64,000 nucleotides of DNA from NCBI RefSeq assembly GCF_900099775.1, contig NZ_FMTM01000008.1:124001-188000 (forward strand). The letters run 5' to 3'. The stretch's first letter is position 1, and every line of letters begins with the position of its first letter. Source of the stretch: Rhizobium mongolense subsp. loessense. Its GTDB lineage: Bacteria > Pseudomonadota > Alphaproteobacteria > Rhizobiales > Rhizobiaceae. Below the pieces are notes generated by a model that ran no database searches, was not told the origin of the DNA, and saw only the letters and a program-made list of their open reading frames with translations. Below, piece by piece: positions 25,726-34,700 of this stretch. Position numbers and translations under genes: made by a program.

Positions 25726-26031
25726 TCAATGCGTCCAGGGCTGCGTGCGGGTATAGCGGAAATTATCAGGATAAGCGACTGTCTGGCGAGCCGGTTCCTT
25801 CGGCGCAATCACGCGGTATTCGATGCCGTTGCGTTTGGCATAGGCTTCCGCCAGTTCCTGCGTCTCGAAGGTCAGCTTCACCTGCTGGCGCATATCGCCG
25901 GAGGACGTGTAGCCCATGATGGGATCGATCTTGCGCGGCTGCTCCTGATCGAATTCAAGCACCCAAAGATGCGTCTTTGCCTTGCCGGACTGCATGGCGG
26001 TCTTGGCTGGACGGTAGATCTTGGCAGACAT
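25726..26031 (-). CDS. NADH dehydrogenase (Complex I) accessory subunit, NDUFS4-like
   Basis: A 101-residue protein of the ETC complex I conserved-region family, equivalent to the mitochondrial 18-kDa NDUFS4 subunit. Typical features are MSAKIYRPAKTAMQSGKAKT, WVLEFDQEQPRKIDPIMGYT and TFETQELAEAYAKRNGI. It acts at the inner membrane on the matrix-side arm of Complex I in alphaproteobacteria. The start MSAKIY (26031) is preferred over the ATG three codons upstream because homologs begin there. Confidence 0.9.
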   Translation of the reverse strand: MSAKIYRPAKTAMQSGKAKTHLWVLEFDQEQPRKIDPIMGYTSSGDMRQQVKLTFETQELAEAYAKRNGIEYRVIAPKEPARQTVAYPDNFRYTRTQPWTH

Positions 26032-26319
26032 CAGCTGCACGCCTCCGGATATGCGGGCCTAACCCGCTGTAACTTAGCCTTCCACCCCGTCTCCGGAATG
26101 GTCTTCATCGCCTCTATAACGCGAAGAGATGAATTTTGCTTAGCCGCGAATCCGTCGACTTTCAAGAAAAAAGCCGACTGAGGGGAATGCTTGCGCCGCA
26201 AGCCAGGATCCAGTCCGCCGGAGGGCTTGCTGACTGAAACAACAATGCCGTGTTGAAGACGGGGAAGACGCGAATTAGATATTGCGGGGTCGGGGTGAAG
26301 CGTGTATTGCCCCCTCTCA

Positions 26320-26396
<77 letters not shown>

Positions 26397-26453
26397 TCCT
26401 TTCAAAAAATGTTGTCTTCGCAGGCGGCCAGTGACCCTGCGCAGGAGCCGTAG

Positions 26454-26651
26454 ATGCAAGTTGAAGTGCCCTGCCCCAAGTGCGGCAAGACCCGGATGAA
26501 CTTTCCGCGCCCGCAGCCGCTCGATAGCGACATCATCACCTGCTATCACTGCGACTTCGAACTCGGCACCTACGGCAGCATAAAGCGCAAAATGACCCTG
26601 TTCATGGAGCGAATGATCCAGGCCAAGGCCAAACCGGTGAGAAAGCAATAA
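26454..26651 (+). CDS. Small zinc-ribbon-like protein, 65 aa
   Basis: The protein has two CxxC pairs, CPKC (7-10) and CYHC (30-33), a classic zinc ribbon, followed by a basic helix. GGAGCCGTAG precedes the ATG. Function unknown; such proteins often bind nucleic acid or a protein partner. It lies between tRNA-Pro and the convergent DUF192 gene. Confidence 0.75.
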   Translation: MQVEVPCPKCGKTRMNFPRPQPLDSDIITCYHCDFELGTYGSIKRKMTLFMERMIQAKAKPVRKQ

Positions 26652-26687
26652 TTCTAAGAGAGATCAGGCGGACGCTTCGGCGTGCCG

Positions 26688-27173
26688 CTACTTTTTTTTC
26701 GTTACCGTGGCGCTTGCGACCTTGTCGCCGATCTTGATTTCGAATTTCCTGACCACGCCGGCATTCAGCTCGACGACGTATTTCACCTCACCCATCGAAT
26801 CAATGATCGCCCTCGAATAGGGCACGGCATTTTCCTTGATGTGGCGGATGGTGCCGCCGCTATCGATGAAGAGCATGTCGAGCGGCAAGATGGTGTTCTC
26901 CATCCACATCGTCACCCGCCGCGGCTGGCCGAAGTCGAAGATCATTCCAGCATCCTCGGCCATTTCCTTCCGGAACATCAGGCCGTACTGCCGCTGCTCA
27001 TTGCTGGCGGCAATCTCCACCGTGAAATTCAGCATCCTGCCGGAGGCAGTCTGGATCACCAACGGCTCCTTGTCGAAATGCGGTTGTTGCTGGGCAAAGG
27101 CGGAGACGGCCAGGATGAAAAAAAGCGCCAGAAAGGCGCCTTTGATGGCATGTATTGCCATGCCGCGAGGCAT
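26688..27173 (-). CDS. DUF192 family exported protein
   Basis: A 161-residue protein with an N-terminal signal peptide (AIKGAFLALFFILAVSAFAQ) and a DUF192 domain: VEIAASNEQRQYGLMFRKEM, MWMENTILPLDMLFIDSGG, YVVELNAGVVRKFEIKIGD. The family is widespread, probably periplasmic, function unknown. Its ATG overlaps the stop codon of the upstream cold-shock gene by one base (TGATG), so translation is likely coupled. A start at MAIHAIKG, four codons in, is also possible. Confidence 0.87.
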   Translation of the reverse strand: MPRGMAIHAIKGAFLALFFILAVSAFAQQQPHFDKEPLVIQTASGRMLNFTVEIAASNEQRQYGLMFRKEMAEDAGMIFDFGQPRRVTMWMENTILPLDMLFIDSGGTIRHIKENAVPYSRAIIDSMGEVKYVVELNAGVVRKFEIKIGDKVASATVTKKK

Positions 27174-27751
27174 CAATGCGACCGGCTTGCCGGGCTTGGC
27201 ATATCCGGGTGGATTTCGGCTGCCATCAGGCCTTTGTCGCCATCGCCGTAGCGGACAAGGACGACCTGGCCGGGGCGAAGCTCCGTCAGGCCAAAGCGGC
27301 GAAGCGTTTCCATATGCACGAAGATATCTTCCGTACCCTCGCCGCGCGTCAGGAAGCCGAAGCCCTTGGTGCGGTTGAACCACTTCACCAGTGCCCGCTC
27401 GAGGCCGCTCGTCGGGGTCACCTGCACGTGGGTGCGCACCGGCGGCAGCTGCGACGGATGGACGGCGGTCGACTGGTCCATCGAGAGAATCTTGAAGGCC
27501 TGATAGCCGCGCTCGCGGCGTTGGATCAGCGCGACGATGCGCGTGCCCTCGAGGATCGTCTGGTAACCGTCGCGGCGAAGGCAGGTAACGTGCAGCAGGA
27601 CATCCTGCATGCCGTTGTCCGGGACAATGAAGCCGAAGCCCTTGGCGACATCGAACCACTTGACGACACCGGTGATTTCAACGAGGTCGACGGCATCCCC
27701 GGACAGCTCGTCGATATCGGTGAATTCCTTCGATGAAATCCTGTCAGCCAT
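27173..27751 (-). CDS. Twin cold-shock-domain protein
   Basis: A 192-residue RNA/DNA-binding protein with two cold-shock domains. The first (about 26-92) reads GVVKWFDVAKGFGFIVPDNG with VLLHVTCLRR; the second (about 118-183) reads ALVKWFNRTKGFGFLTRGEG with IFVHMETLRR. Both keep the RNP1-like KGFGF aromatic residues; RNP2 is VLLHV and IFVHM. Such twin-domain proteins are typical of Rhizobiales. It is transcribed together with the overlapping DUF192 gene. Confidence 0.93.
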   Translation of the reverse strand: MADRISSKEFTDIDELSGDAVDLVEITGVVKWFDVAKGFGFIVPDNGMQDVLLHVTCLRRDGYQTILEGTRIVALIQRRERGYQAFKILSMDQSTAVHPSQLPPVRTHVQVTPTSGLERALVKWFNRTKGFGFLTRGEGTEDIFVHMETLRRFGLTELRPGQVVLVRYGDGDKGLMAAEIHPDMPSPASRSH

Positions 27752-27946
27752 GTCGCCAGCCCCTCAATACGCGTCACACTGTTACGGTTAACTGATTCTT
27801 GCAATCAAGATTAACATCTTGGTAACGGATAAGCGCAAGTCCTGTTTTCGGTTATTCCCAATTGCTCATTTTAGTCGCATGCCTTGCCCGAAGCTGACCC
27901 CCCGCCACATAACGAAGCAGCTCCCACATTTTAGAGAGGAAATAGA

Positions 27947-28387
27947 ATGCGTTATCTCCACACTATGGTCCGCGTGAAGGATCTGGATGCCTCCCTGCAC
28001 TTCTACGGCACGCTGTTTGGCCTGAAGGAAATCCGGCGCTCCACAAACGAAAGCGGCCGTTTTACGCTGGTTTTCCTCGCCGCAAACGAGGATATCACAA
28101 ATGCAGAGAAAAATGGCGCCCCCTGCCTCGAACTTACCTACAATTGGGATCCCGAGGAATATACGGGCGGACGCAACTTCGGCCACCTCGCCTACGAGGT
28201 CGACGACATCTATGCCACCTGCCGGCATTTGATGGACAACGGCATCACCATCAACCGTCCGCCCCGCGACGGCCGCATGGCTTTCGTCCGTTCGCCGGAT
28301 GGGATTTCCATCGAAATCCTGCAGAAGAACGGCAGCCTTCCGGCGGCCGAGCCGTGGCTTTCGATGGGCAATACCGGCGCCTGGTAA
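27947..28387 (+). CDS. gloA: Lactoylglutathione lyase (glyoxalase I)
   Basis: Converts the hemithioacetal of methylglyoxal and glutathione to S-lactoylglutathione. The 146-residue product has the two betaalphabetabetabeta modules of the VOC fold, with metal-ligand regions MRYLHTMVRVKDLDASLHFY (His5), CLELTYNW, NFGHLAYEVDD and ISIEIL (Glu). GAGAGGAAATAG precedes the ATG. It is divergent from the cold-shock operon and followed by a peptidase gene. Confidence 0.95.
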   Translation: MRYLHTMVRVKDLDASLHFYGTLFGLKEIRRSTNESGRFTLVFLAANEDITNAEKNGAPCLELTYNWDPEEYTGGRNFGHLAYEVDDIYATCRHLMDNGITINRPPRDGRMAFVRSPDGISIEILQKNGSLPAAEPWLSMGNTGAW

Positions 28388-28507
28388 GCTGAGGCTTTTG
28401 CGAGGCTTGCGGTTTTTGCGATTTCGGGCCACCACGCCCGCTTCGCGCTTGCCGCAAGCCCGCCCCGTAGGCACTCTCCGACCGACTCGAAGCGGAAGAC
28501 GACACGG

Positions 28508-29614
28508 TTGAACGTCCTCCGCACCAACGGAGACCGTCGCTTGCTCATTCTCCAAAAGCGGGTGCCCGCCGCGGGCGCGCTTCTCATCGCCGTTGCCGCG
28601 GTTGCGCTCTCCGGCTGTGCCTCAAACCAGAAGGCCCTCGATTCCGCAGCAGTCGTGGCTACCGATCCTTCAGCCGAGCAGCTCGCCGCAAATACGCCGG
28701 GCAAAACCGCCAAGGGCGCCTATCGCGATCCGATGGTCACGAATGTGTCGAGCGCGCAGCAGACGGCGGCAGCGCAGGAATCCAATGCCGCCACGAGGTC
28801 CGCCGGCGCTGCCGCCACGCAGCCCGCCAATATCGGCGGCCTGGCGATGCAGCCAAGCCGCATCAATGCGAATGCGATGAGCATCTTTTCCGCCCAGCCG
28901 GCAACGCCGCAGAACAACACGACCTCAACGATCATTCGGCCGGCGGACGCCAACGCCTATGCACCCGCTCAAGTCATCGATGCCGCGCGCAGCAGCGTCT
29001 TCAGCGCGCCGCCGCCCGCCCAGCCGGCACAGGAGGGCGAGATGCTTCTGCCGCAGCAATCCTCAGAAAAAACCACCACAAGACTTGCACCTGCCTATCA
29101 GACGGCATCGCTCGCGACCGGCCGCCTTCAAGGCGGGTCGATGAATGCGCTCTATGCCGCTCCGAAGCAGAACCTCGTCGGCGGCCTCGCCGGGCTCCTT
29201 GAGAAGGCGTCTCTGCCGGGCATGACGCGCGTGGCGCCGAACGGCCTGCACATCCAAAACAACAATGTCGAAGTCGGCTGCTTCAAGCCCGAGATGCTCA
29301 ATGTCATCAAGGCGGTCGAAACCCATTTCGGCAAGCCGGTCATCGTCACTTCCGGATATCGCGACGCGGGGCATAACCGCATGGTCGGCGGCGCCGAAGA
29401 ATCGATGCACAAGACCTGCGATGCAGCCGATATCAAGATCGACGGCGTCTCCAAATGGGATATCGCCGCCTTTATCCGCTCGCTGCCGACCCGCGGCGGC
29501 GTCGGCACCTATTGCCACACCGAATCGGTCCATCTCGACACCGGCAAAAGCCGCGACTGGAACTGGGGCTGTGGCGCCGGACGCACCAGGACGCCGAACG
29601 CAAGAGCCATCTAA
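28508..29614 (+). CDS. YcbK-like (M15-type) D-Ala-D-Ala carboxypeptidase family lipoprotein
   Basis: A 368-residue exported protein. The N-terminus has a lipobox (VALSGC, Cys38), then a long Ala/Pro/Gln-rich linker (about 40-240), and a C-terminal peptidase M15 / DUF882-like domain with VIVTSGYRDAGHNRMVGGAE, MHKTCDAADIKID and a final histidine in VHLDTG. The H/D/H pattern fits zinc binding. The role is probably in peptidoglycan remodelling. The start (TTG 28508) is uncertain; the signal peptide could begin at TTG 28541. Confidence 0.85.
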   Translation: MNVLRTNGDRRLLILQKRVPAAGALLIAVAAVALSGCASNQKALDSAAVVATDPSAEQLAANTPGKTAKGAYRDPMVTNVSSAQQTAAAQESNAATRSAGAAATQPANIGGLAMQPSRINANAMSIFSAQPATPQNNTTSTIIRPADANAYAPAQVIDAARSSVFSAPPPAQPAQEGEMLLPQQSSEKTTTRLAPAYQTASLATGRLQGGSMNALYAAPKQNLVGGLAGLLEKASLPGMTRVAPNGLHIQNNNVEVGCFKPEMLNVIKAVETHFGKPVIVTSGYRDAGHNRMVGGAEESMHKTCDAADIKIDGVSKWDIAAFIRSLPTRGGVGTYCHTESVHLDTGKSRDWNWGCGAGRTRTPNARAI

Positions 29615-29765
29615 CGGAAGCGCGGTTTCCCGTGTCACGTTGCAGCAACGCTGCCGTACCCCGTTAAAGGAACAGTCGGCAGCCCATTGATTCAGCTCGG
29701 TTAATCGGTCTCTGACACAACCTCGGATATCCTGTCATTTTTTTGAAGGAAAACCGATATTCCCG

Positions 29766-29794
29766 CTTGCGGGATCCAAAGCGCCTGACTATAA
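29766..29794 (+). promoter_or_regulatory. Sigma-70 promoter of tRNA-Glu copy 1
   Basis: CTTGCG (29766-29771) and CTATAA (29789-29794) are separated by 17 bp and end 19 nt before the tRNA, matching the rhizobial CTTGAC-N17-CTATAT consensus. Confidence 0.75.
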
Positions 29795-29889
29795 GGGCGC
29801 CACCACGAAGGAAGCGCCCTTCGTCTATCGGTTAGGACACCAGATTTTCATTCTGGGAAGAGGGGTTCGACTCCCCTAGGGCGTGCCAT
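29786..29889 (+). repeat. 104-bp direct repeat, copy A (tRNA-Glu plus leader)
   Basis: This segment is identical to 30501-30604. It covers the -10 region, the leader with GGGCGCCACCACGAAGGAA and the whole tRNA-Glu(TTC). Sequence similarity fades on both sides apart from the -35 CTTGCGG. Confidence 0.9.
29814..29888 (+). tRNA. tRNA-Glu (anticodon TTC), copy 1
   Basis: Acceptor GCGCCCT pairs with AGGGCGT; D-arm CGTCTATCGGTTAGGACA; anticodon stem CCAGA/TCTGG with loop TTTTCAT (anticodon TTC); T-arm GAGGGGTTCGACTCCCCT; encoded CCA. The sequence is identical to the third gene. Confidence 0.96.
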
Positions 29890-30094
29890 CAATCCTCCCA
29901 CATTCGCATTCTTGAACGGTCATGATTTCGCTCGGGAGCATTCTATCTCCACGGGTGGGCGGGTTGGCGTGTCGTTTGCGTAGCTCATTTGGAGACGCCC
30001 GAAGCTCCGCAGCGCGCAAGCTCCTTCACGCGAGGCGAGAGGAGCAGGCCAGGGCGTGCCATTTTTCTTTTCATTGTATCTATTTATCGGTACG

Positions 30095-30123
30095 CTTGAG
30101 AAAGCGGTCGAGTGTTCCTATTT
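30095..30123 (+). promoter_or_regulatory. Sigma-70 promoter of tRNA-Glu copy 2
   Basis: CTTGAG (30095-30100) and CTATTT (30118-30123) with a 17-bp spacer, 14 nt before the tRNA. Confidence 0.7.
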
Positions 30124-30137
30124 GCACCCGGCAAACC

Positions 30138-30212
30138 GCGCCCTTCGTCTATCGGTTAGGACGACAGATTCTCATTCTGTAAAGAGGGGTTCGATTCCCC
30201 TAGGGCGTACCA
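30138..30212 (+). tRNA. tRNA-Glu (anticodon CTC), copy 2
   Basis: The same cloverleaf as the neighbours, but the anticodon stem-loop is ACAGA-TTCTCAT-TCTGT (anticodon CTC) and the discriminator differs slightly (GCGTACCA). It decodes GAG and lies between two identical TTC genes. Confidence 0.96.
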
Positions 30213-30480
30213 AATTTATCAAGCAAAATCATTTTGTTACTTAGACAGCATATTCAAGCAACGATCCATGATTCGCGGCCGGCCGGGGACTACTTTGCGG
30301 CGGGCGCCCAGCAGGATTTTGCTGCCGACAGGTCCAAAATGATCGTTCCTGCGACGGTACACATCTAAGGTTGAACAAGGCCGCGCAGGATGATTTGTTC
30401 GTCCCGACACGGCTGCGACAACCTCTTTTCCACAAGCCTCGAAAAAATCTGCGTGATCGCAAATTTTTCGCGTTTTGCCG
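30213..30480. other. Gene-free spacer between tRNA-Glu copies 2 and 3
   Basis: No credible gene. Two overlapping minus-strand frames (30237-30494, 30241-30492) are rich in Arg and Cys and cross the next promoter. No processed-RNA structure was recognised. Confidence 0.4.
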
Positions 30481-30509
30481 CTTGCGGCGCACAAAGGTGC
30501 TGACTATAA
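30481..30509 (+). promoter_or_regulatory. Sigma-70 promoter of tRNA-Glu copy 3
   Basis: CTTGCG (30481-30486), 17-bp spacer, CTATAA (30504-30509), same 19-nt distance to the tRNA as in copy 1. Confidence 0.75.
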
Positions 30510-30604
30510 GGGCGCCACCACGAAGGAAGCGCCCTTCGTCTATCGGTTAGGACACCAGATTTTCATTCTGGGAAGAGGGGTTCGACTCCCCTAGGGCGTG
30601 CCAT
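30501..30604 (+). repeat. 104-bp direct repeat, copy B (tRNA-Glu plus leader)
   Basis: Identical to 29786-29889 over 104 bp. The two copies are 715 bp apart. This could allow recombination that removes or amplifies the intervening tRNA-Glu(CTC). Confidence 0.9.
30529..30603 (+). tRNA. tRNA-Glu (anticodon TTC), copy 3
   Basis: Identical over its full length to copy 1, including the encoded CCA. It is the last of the three and lies 211 bp before the polysaccharide cassette. Confidence 0.96.
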
Positions 30605-30814
30605 TTTTCTCCTCTCAAATACAGGTATTCGCCGGGCCAGCCATGCCGGTCTTCCCTACCGCCTGGACTTCCGCAAGCCTCGCGTAAAGTCCGCGCTCTA
30701 TGAGCATGGCAAGCGGGTCTGCTTCGGTCCTTCGGAGCGCCGACCATCGCCCTTGCCGGCGGAACACGCAGACGTTCCAACCGGCTTGAGGGAGGTATCT
30801 GAAGGGAGAAGCAT

Positions 30815-31687
30815 TTGCCGCGCGTGTCGATCTGTATACCGGCCTACAAGCCCGATTTCTTTGAACTCGCGCTAAAAAGCGCGATCGCGCAAAGTTTCGA
30901 TGACACGGAAATCATTGTCTCTGACGATTGCCCGACGGATGCGATCGAGAAAATCTGCGAAAGATACTCCGGCGTTGTTCAGTACAGCCGCAATCCAGAT
31001 CCCGCCGAATACAAGAACGTCATACGGCTCGCCGGGCTCGCCAGCGGCGAGTACATCAAATATCTCTTCGACGACGACGTCCTCAATCCGTTCTGCATCC
31101 AGTACCTCCTCCAGGCGCTTGAAGCCACACAGAACAGAGGGACGAAACTTGCGTTTTCCCCCCGCTATTTCATCGACGAGCGGAACCAGGTTACGAATCT
31201 CGGCAACGGATTGATGGTCGAAGGTTCTCTGAAGGTGATCGAGGGCCGCGACTTCATACGCATCACCGCCGTCAAGCATCATAATCTGCTTGGCGAGTTC
31301 TCGTCGGTGCTCTTGAGAACGGCTGATTGCTTCGATGAATCCGGCCGTTTCGGTCTTTTCAAGGTCGTGGATGGCATCATTTCCGGGCCGCTCGATCTTT
31401 CGTCCTGGGTTGGACTCTCCCTCCGCGGGGCGATCGTCGGGCATCCCATGCCCCTCTCCTATTTCCGCCAGCACTCCAATTCGCAGTCCAATCCGGCCGC
31501 CAACCGCTATTTCATCTACTCGATCACCTACTACGAGGAAGTGCTCGATCTCGCGATCGAGAAGGGCTACCTGCAGCCCTCCGATCTACCCATCGCCCAT
31601 CGGAACCTCATCAATCACTATTCCTACTGGAGAGGATTGTTCCCGGAACTGGATGAACGGATCGCCCGCATCAGCGCGCGTCTCTAA
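30815..31687 (+). CDS. Family 2 glycosyltransferase
   Basis: A 290-residue GT-A fold enzyme. It begins PRVSICIPAYKPDFFELALK, has the nucleotide-binding acid in IIVSDDCPTD, and the DxD-like metal motif FDDDVLNPF (about residues 89-91). It lacks membrane helices and would act at the cytoplasmic face, adding a sugar to a lipid-linked glycan. Start is TTG 30815 after GGGAGAAGCAT. It is the first gene of the surface-polysaccharide cassette and likely co-transcribed with the next two genes. Confidence 0.9.
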   Translation: MPRVSICIPAYKPDFFELALKSAIAQSFDDTEIIVSDDCPTDAIEKICERYSGVVQYSRNPDPAEYKNVIRLAGLASGEYIKYLFDDDVLNPFCIQYLLQALEATQNRGTKLAFSPRYFIDERNQVTNLGNGLMVEGSLKVIEGRDFIRITAVKHHNLLGEFSSVLLRTADCFDESGRFGLFKVVDGIISGPLDLSSWVGLSLRGAIVGHPMPLSYFRQHSNSQSNPAANRYFIYSITYYEEVLDLAIEKGYLQPSDLPIAHRNLINHYSYWRGLFPELDERIARISARL

Positions 31688-31731
31688 GTCCCATGCAGGC
31701 GCAATAGAAATCGCAAAAGGATTAAATCACA

Positions 31732-32493
31732 ATGGACGGAATCACGGGATCAGGGATGCAGAAGCTCATTGAAAGTGCCGCGGCGTTACGCTCCGCGCTT
31801 GCCGGGAAATCGGGAATTTACGAACTGAAATTGCGCGCGCTTTTAGAACTCGCCGACGAATTGAAGATCGCGAAAGAGTATACCGCCAGCCTGCCCCCGA
31901 TTGAAATCGGCAGCATCACGCTTGTCGACCAGGTTGTCCTGGTGCTGCTCGCCAAGATCGTGAAGCCCCGCAAGATCATCGAGATCGGCACGTACAAAGG
32001 TTTCACCACACGCCTTTTCATCGAAAACACGCCGGAAGACTGCGACGTGGTCTCCATCGACCTGCCGAAGGGCCTCACGGCGCATCTAGTCGAGACTGAC
32101 GAGCGCAGCGCCCTGTCGTCCGCCGAGCAGAATGACGATTATCTCCGCAAGCGCCAGGAAATTGACGGCGAGGCCTATCTGGCGTCGATCACCGAGGCGC
32201 AAAGAAAGCGCCTCACGCTCGTCAAGGAGGACTCGACGACGATCAATTTCAAAGAGGCCTTCCAGTCGGCCGAGATGATCTTCATCGATGGCGGGCATGA
32301 GCACCAGATCGTCCGGTCGGATACGGAAAACGCATTCGGCATCGTCAAGCGCGGTGTCATCGTCTGGCATGACTACAATTCTAAGATCCACGGGGACGTC
32401 ACAGAGTATTTGGCGGAGTTCTCGAAATCGCAGGTGGTCTTCCATGTCGCAAACAGCCTTGTGGCCTTTGCGCTGGTCAACATAGAGCTCTGA
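31732..32493 (+). CDS. Class I SAM-dependent methyltransferase
   Basis: A 253-residue methyltransferase of the class often annotated Methyltransf_24 or CmcI-like. The SAM-binding motif I is KIIEIGTYKGFTTRLFIENT, with an acidic residue following in VVSIDLPKG, and motif FIDGGHEHQIVRSDTENAFG near the C-terminus. A 30-residue helical N-terminus precedes the domain. It probably O-methylates a sugar or lipid in this locus. It ends 2 bp before the desaturase start. Confidence 0.85.
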   Translation: MDGITGSGMQKLIESAAALRSALAGKSGIYELKLRALLELADELKIAKEYTASLPPIEIGSITLVDQVVLVLLAKIVKPRKIIEIGTYKGFTTRLFIENTPEDCDVVSIDLPKGLTAHLVETDERSALSSAEQNDDYLRKRQEIDGEAYLASITEAQRKRLTLVKEDSTTINFKEAFQSAEMIFIDGGHEHQIVRSDTENAFGIVKRGVIVWHDYNSKIHGDVTEYLAEFSKSQVVFHVANSLVAFALVNIEL

Positions 32494-32495
32494 TC

Positions 32496-33485
32496 ATGGG
32501 TGCTAGCGAGATCAAAATCGGCAGCCTCCTCACGAAGGACGAGTTCCGGGAACTCACGGCACCGAATGACCGGATCGCTTATTCCCACCTGTTACTCAGG
32601 ATCGGCATCCATGCCGGCCTGCTTCTCGCGATGGTCCGCACATGGGAAGGCGGCTATCCCGCGCTTGCTTTCGCAGCCTTTTATCTTAACGCCGTCCTAT
32701 GGCAGTTCGCCGGCTATGCCGGCATCGGCCATGAGCTGTTTCACAAGAGGGTCTTCAGCAGGAAATGGCTGAACACTCTGCTCTTTAAGTTTTCTTCCTA
32801 TGTGACCTGGAACAATCCGAGTTATTTCGAAAAAAGCCATCAGTTCCACCACGCTTCCACTTTCCATGAGGATGACAGCGAAATCTATCGCGATTTTCCG
32901 CTCGACTTGCTGGGCGCAGCGCGCCTCGTCCTGCTTGATTATCAAAGCCTTTGCAGGCGGATCCTCTATGCATTCTGCAATGCCTTCGGCTACGAAGCGT
33001 ATTTCGGCAAGGGCATCCGACTGAAACTGATGCCCCCCGAACGGCGCGGGGCGCAATCCGATGCGATCTCTATGCTTGCGCTCAACGCCAATTGCCTGGT
33101 GCTGTTTTTCCTGGTGACGCGGTCGCCTGCGCTCGCTCTCATGTTTTTCGTCACGCCGTTCGTCGGATCGCTCCCGAATCGCGTCCTGGCGCTTGCGCAA
33201 CACGTCGGTCTTGAAGACCACAAGGACGAAAGCGCGCTTCTTTTTTCAAGAACGGTCAATCTGCCGGCACCGGTCGCATTCTTCTATGCCAACATGAACT
33301 ATCACGCCGAGCACCACCTGCTGCCGTCGGTTCCCTATTACAATTTGCCGAAGCTGCACGATATCCTGAATGCCAAGCTCAAAATGGATCGCGAGGAAAA
33401 AGAATTCGGCTATCTATTCACCCGGGACTTCTGGAGCTCGGTCGGAGTATCGGCAAAATTGGAAGGCAATGCAGCGCCTGAATGA
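32496..33485 (+). CDS. Fatty acid desaturase family protein
   Basis: A 329-residue membrane-bound diiron enzyme. The three histidine boxes are present: HELFH at 79-83, HQFHH at 115-119, and HAEHH at 270-274, with hydrophobic segments between them. The family includes acyl-lipid desaturases and hydroxylases/oxygenases, so the product could introduce a double bond or hydroxyl into an acyl chain or other lipid. It is 2 bp from the methyltransferase gene, so the two are surely co-expressed; its place in a glycan locus suggests modification of the lipid carrier or lipid A. Confidence 0.9.
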   Translation: MGASEIKIGSLLTKDEFRELTAPNDRIAYSHLLLRIGIHAGLLLAMVRTWEGGYPALAFAAFYLNAVLWQFAGYAGIGHELFHKRVFSRKWLNTLLFKFSSYVTWNNPSYFEKSHQFHHASTFHEDDSEIYRDFPLDLLGAARLVLLDYQSLCRRILYAFCNAFGYEAYFGKGIRLKLMPPERRGAQSDAISMLALNANCLVLFFLVTRSPALALMFFVTPFVGSLPNRVLALAQHVGLEDHKDESALLFSRTVNLPAPVAFFYANMNYHAEHHLLPSVPYYNLPKLHDILNAKLKMDREEKEFGYLFTRDFWSSVGVSAKLEGNAAPE

Positions 33486-33526
33486 CAGGTTGGAGCGTTT
33501 TGTGCGCTCAAGACCTCTCGGCGCAA

Positions 33527-34360
33527 TCAGCCCTTGGACGTCAAAACCATGAAGCGCATAACGTTTGGCCGCCCCTCGGAGCAAATGAGGTAGCGGTTGT
33601 CGTCGGTGAAATCGTTCAATTCCGGAAACTGCGTCAGATCCCTGACTGCAGGAGCAATGAATTCGACATTGAAAAGCGCTGCGGCCGAGGTGAGGAAACG
33701 GGTGTATCTGTCCCAGAAATCCTCAACCCAATTGTGTATCTCGATGACGATCGTCGCCTGTTTCAGGGCCGCCAAAGAGTCGTCATCGAAGATTTCGAAT
33801 TCCGCACCCTCGGCGTCAACGAGGACGACGGTTTTCGCCAGATCAAGGTGGCTGAGCTTTTCATAAAACAGCCTGTCTGCGGCGCCGAATATTTCGATCC
33901 TGTCCGACACGGAGTTCGACTCGGCATTCATTGCAATGGTGCGCCGTCCTTCCTCGCTCAGCTCGAAGCAGACGGCGTTTTTCACCCGGCCCGACCGAAG
34001 CATGCCGATCGCATAGTATCCATCGGCAGCCCCGACATCGACGAAGCTCTCAAAGCCCTCCAGTCTTTCGGAGAACAGGAAATCCAATATTTCCTTCTCA
34101 TAGAGGCCCAAGAGCATCGACCCGAAGTCGCCGCCGCCCCACCAGTTGTTCTTCGCAAGCGAAAGCCCCTTGAACGGACCGTATTTAACCACCCCGCCAA
34201 GCAGGTCGTAGATCTCCGACGATACGCGTCTTCTTCGCTGAAGAATCGTTTCCGCGCGCCATTGCTCTCGCATCTCCATTGTCGCGCGGGACTGCCGTTC
34301 GAACACCTTTTGGAAGAAGATGCGCTCGCCTTCAATTAGATCAGGCAGTTTTTCATTCAT
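33527..34360 (-). CDS. FkbM-family methyltransferase
   Basis: A 277-residue protein with a helical N-terminal part and a SAM-binding fold at about 110-250: FVDVGAADGYYAIGMLRSG, VCFELSEEGRRTIAMNAESN, and VLVDAEGAEFEIFDDDS. This is the FkbM pattern, found in O-methyltransferases of polyketides and glycans. The start MNEKLP (34360) is chosen because upstream residues are basic and disordered and it follows a GAGAC-like sequence. It is convergent with the desaturase gene and divergent from the ATP-grasp gene. Confidence 0.85.
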   Translation of the reverse strand: MNEKLPDLIEGERIFFQKVFERQSRATMEMREQWRAETILQRRRRVSSEIYDLLGGVVKYGPFKGLSLAKNNWWGGGDFGSMLLGLYEKEILDFLFSERLEGFESFVDVGAADGYYAIGMLRSGRVKNAVCFELSEEGRRTIAMNAESNSVSDRIEIFGAADRLFYEKLSHLDLAKTVVLVDAEGAEFEIFDDDSLAALKQATIVIEIHNWVEDFWDRYTRFLTSAAALFNVEFIAPAVRDLTQFPELNDFTDDNRYLICSEGRPNVMRFMVLTSKG

Positions 34361-34700
34361 TGCGCGGTGTCTCTTTTCGCAGCTGCAGTCAGCATCTTTG
34401 GCCGATACGGACGTTGGAATCACGGCTGAAAGCCTATGAGATGGCACTCGGCTTAACAAGGCGGCCTGTCTGCTTCCCACAAACAAGGCCGCGACACGGG
34501 GTTGAACAGACGCCGCCCTCCAGGCGGCAAGCCTCAGGTAACGCCCGCATCCTATGACTCTCGCTATCGCGTCCGTTTCAGTCTTTCGCATTCGAAATCG
34601 GACGAAGTGGGACTGCACACCCTGCTACGGGCTGTGCCGTTCCAACAGGCCAATGTGCGGCGCACCTGACCCATACAGGGATGCGTGGAATGGATTTGAG
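34361..34700. other. Divergent spacer between FkbM and ATP-grasp genes
   Basis: About 340 bp. It must contain promoters for both genes. Frames extend into it from both sides without conserved sequence. No dyad operator stood out. Confidence 0.45.

Noticed and set aside
27174..27659. N-terminal extension of the DUF192 gene
   Set aside because: The frame stays open upstream across the cold-shock gene, but the signal peptide starts at 27173 and the cold-shock protein is clearly the real product there.
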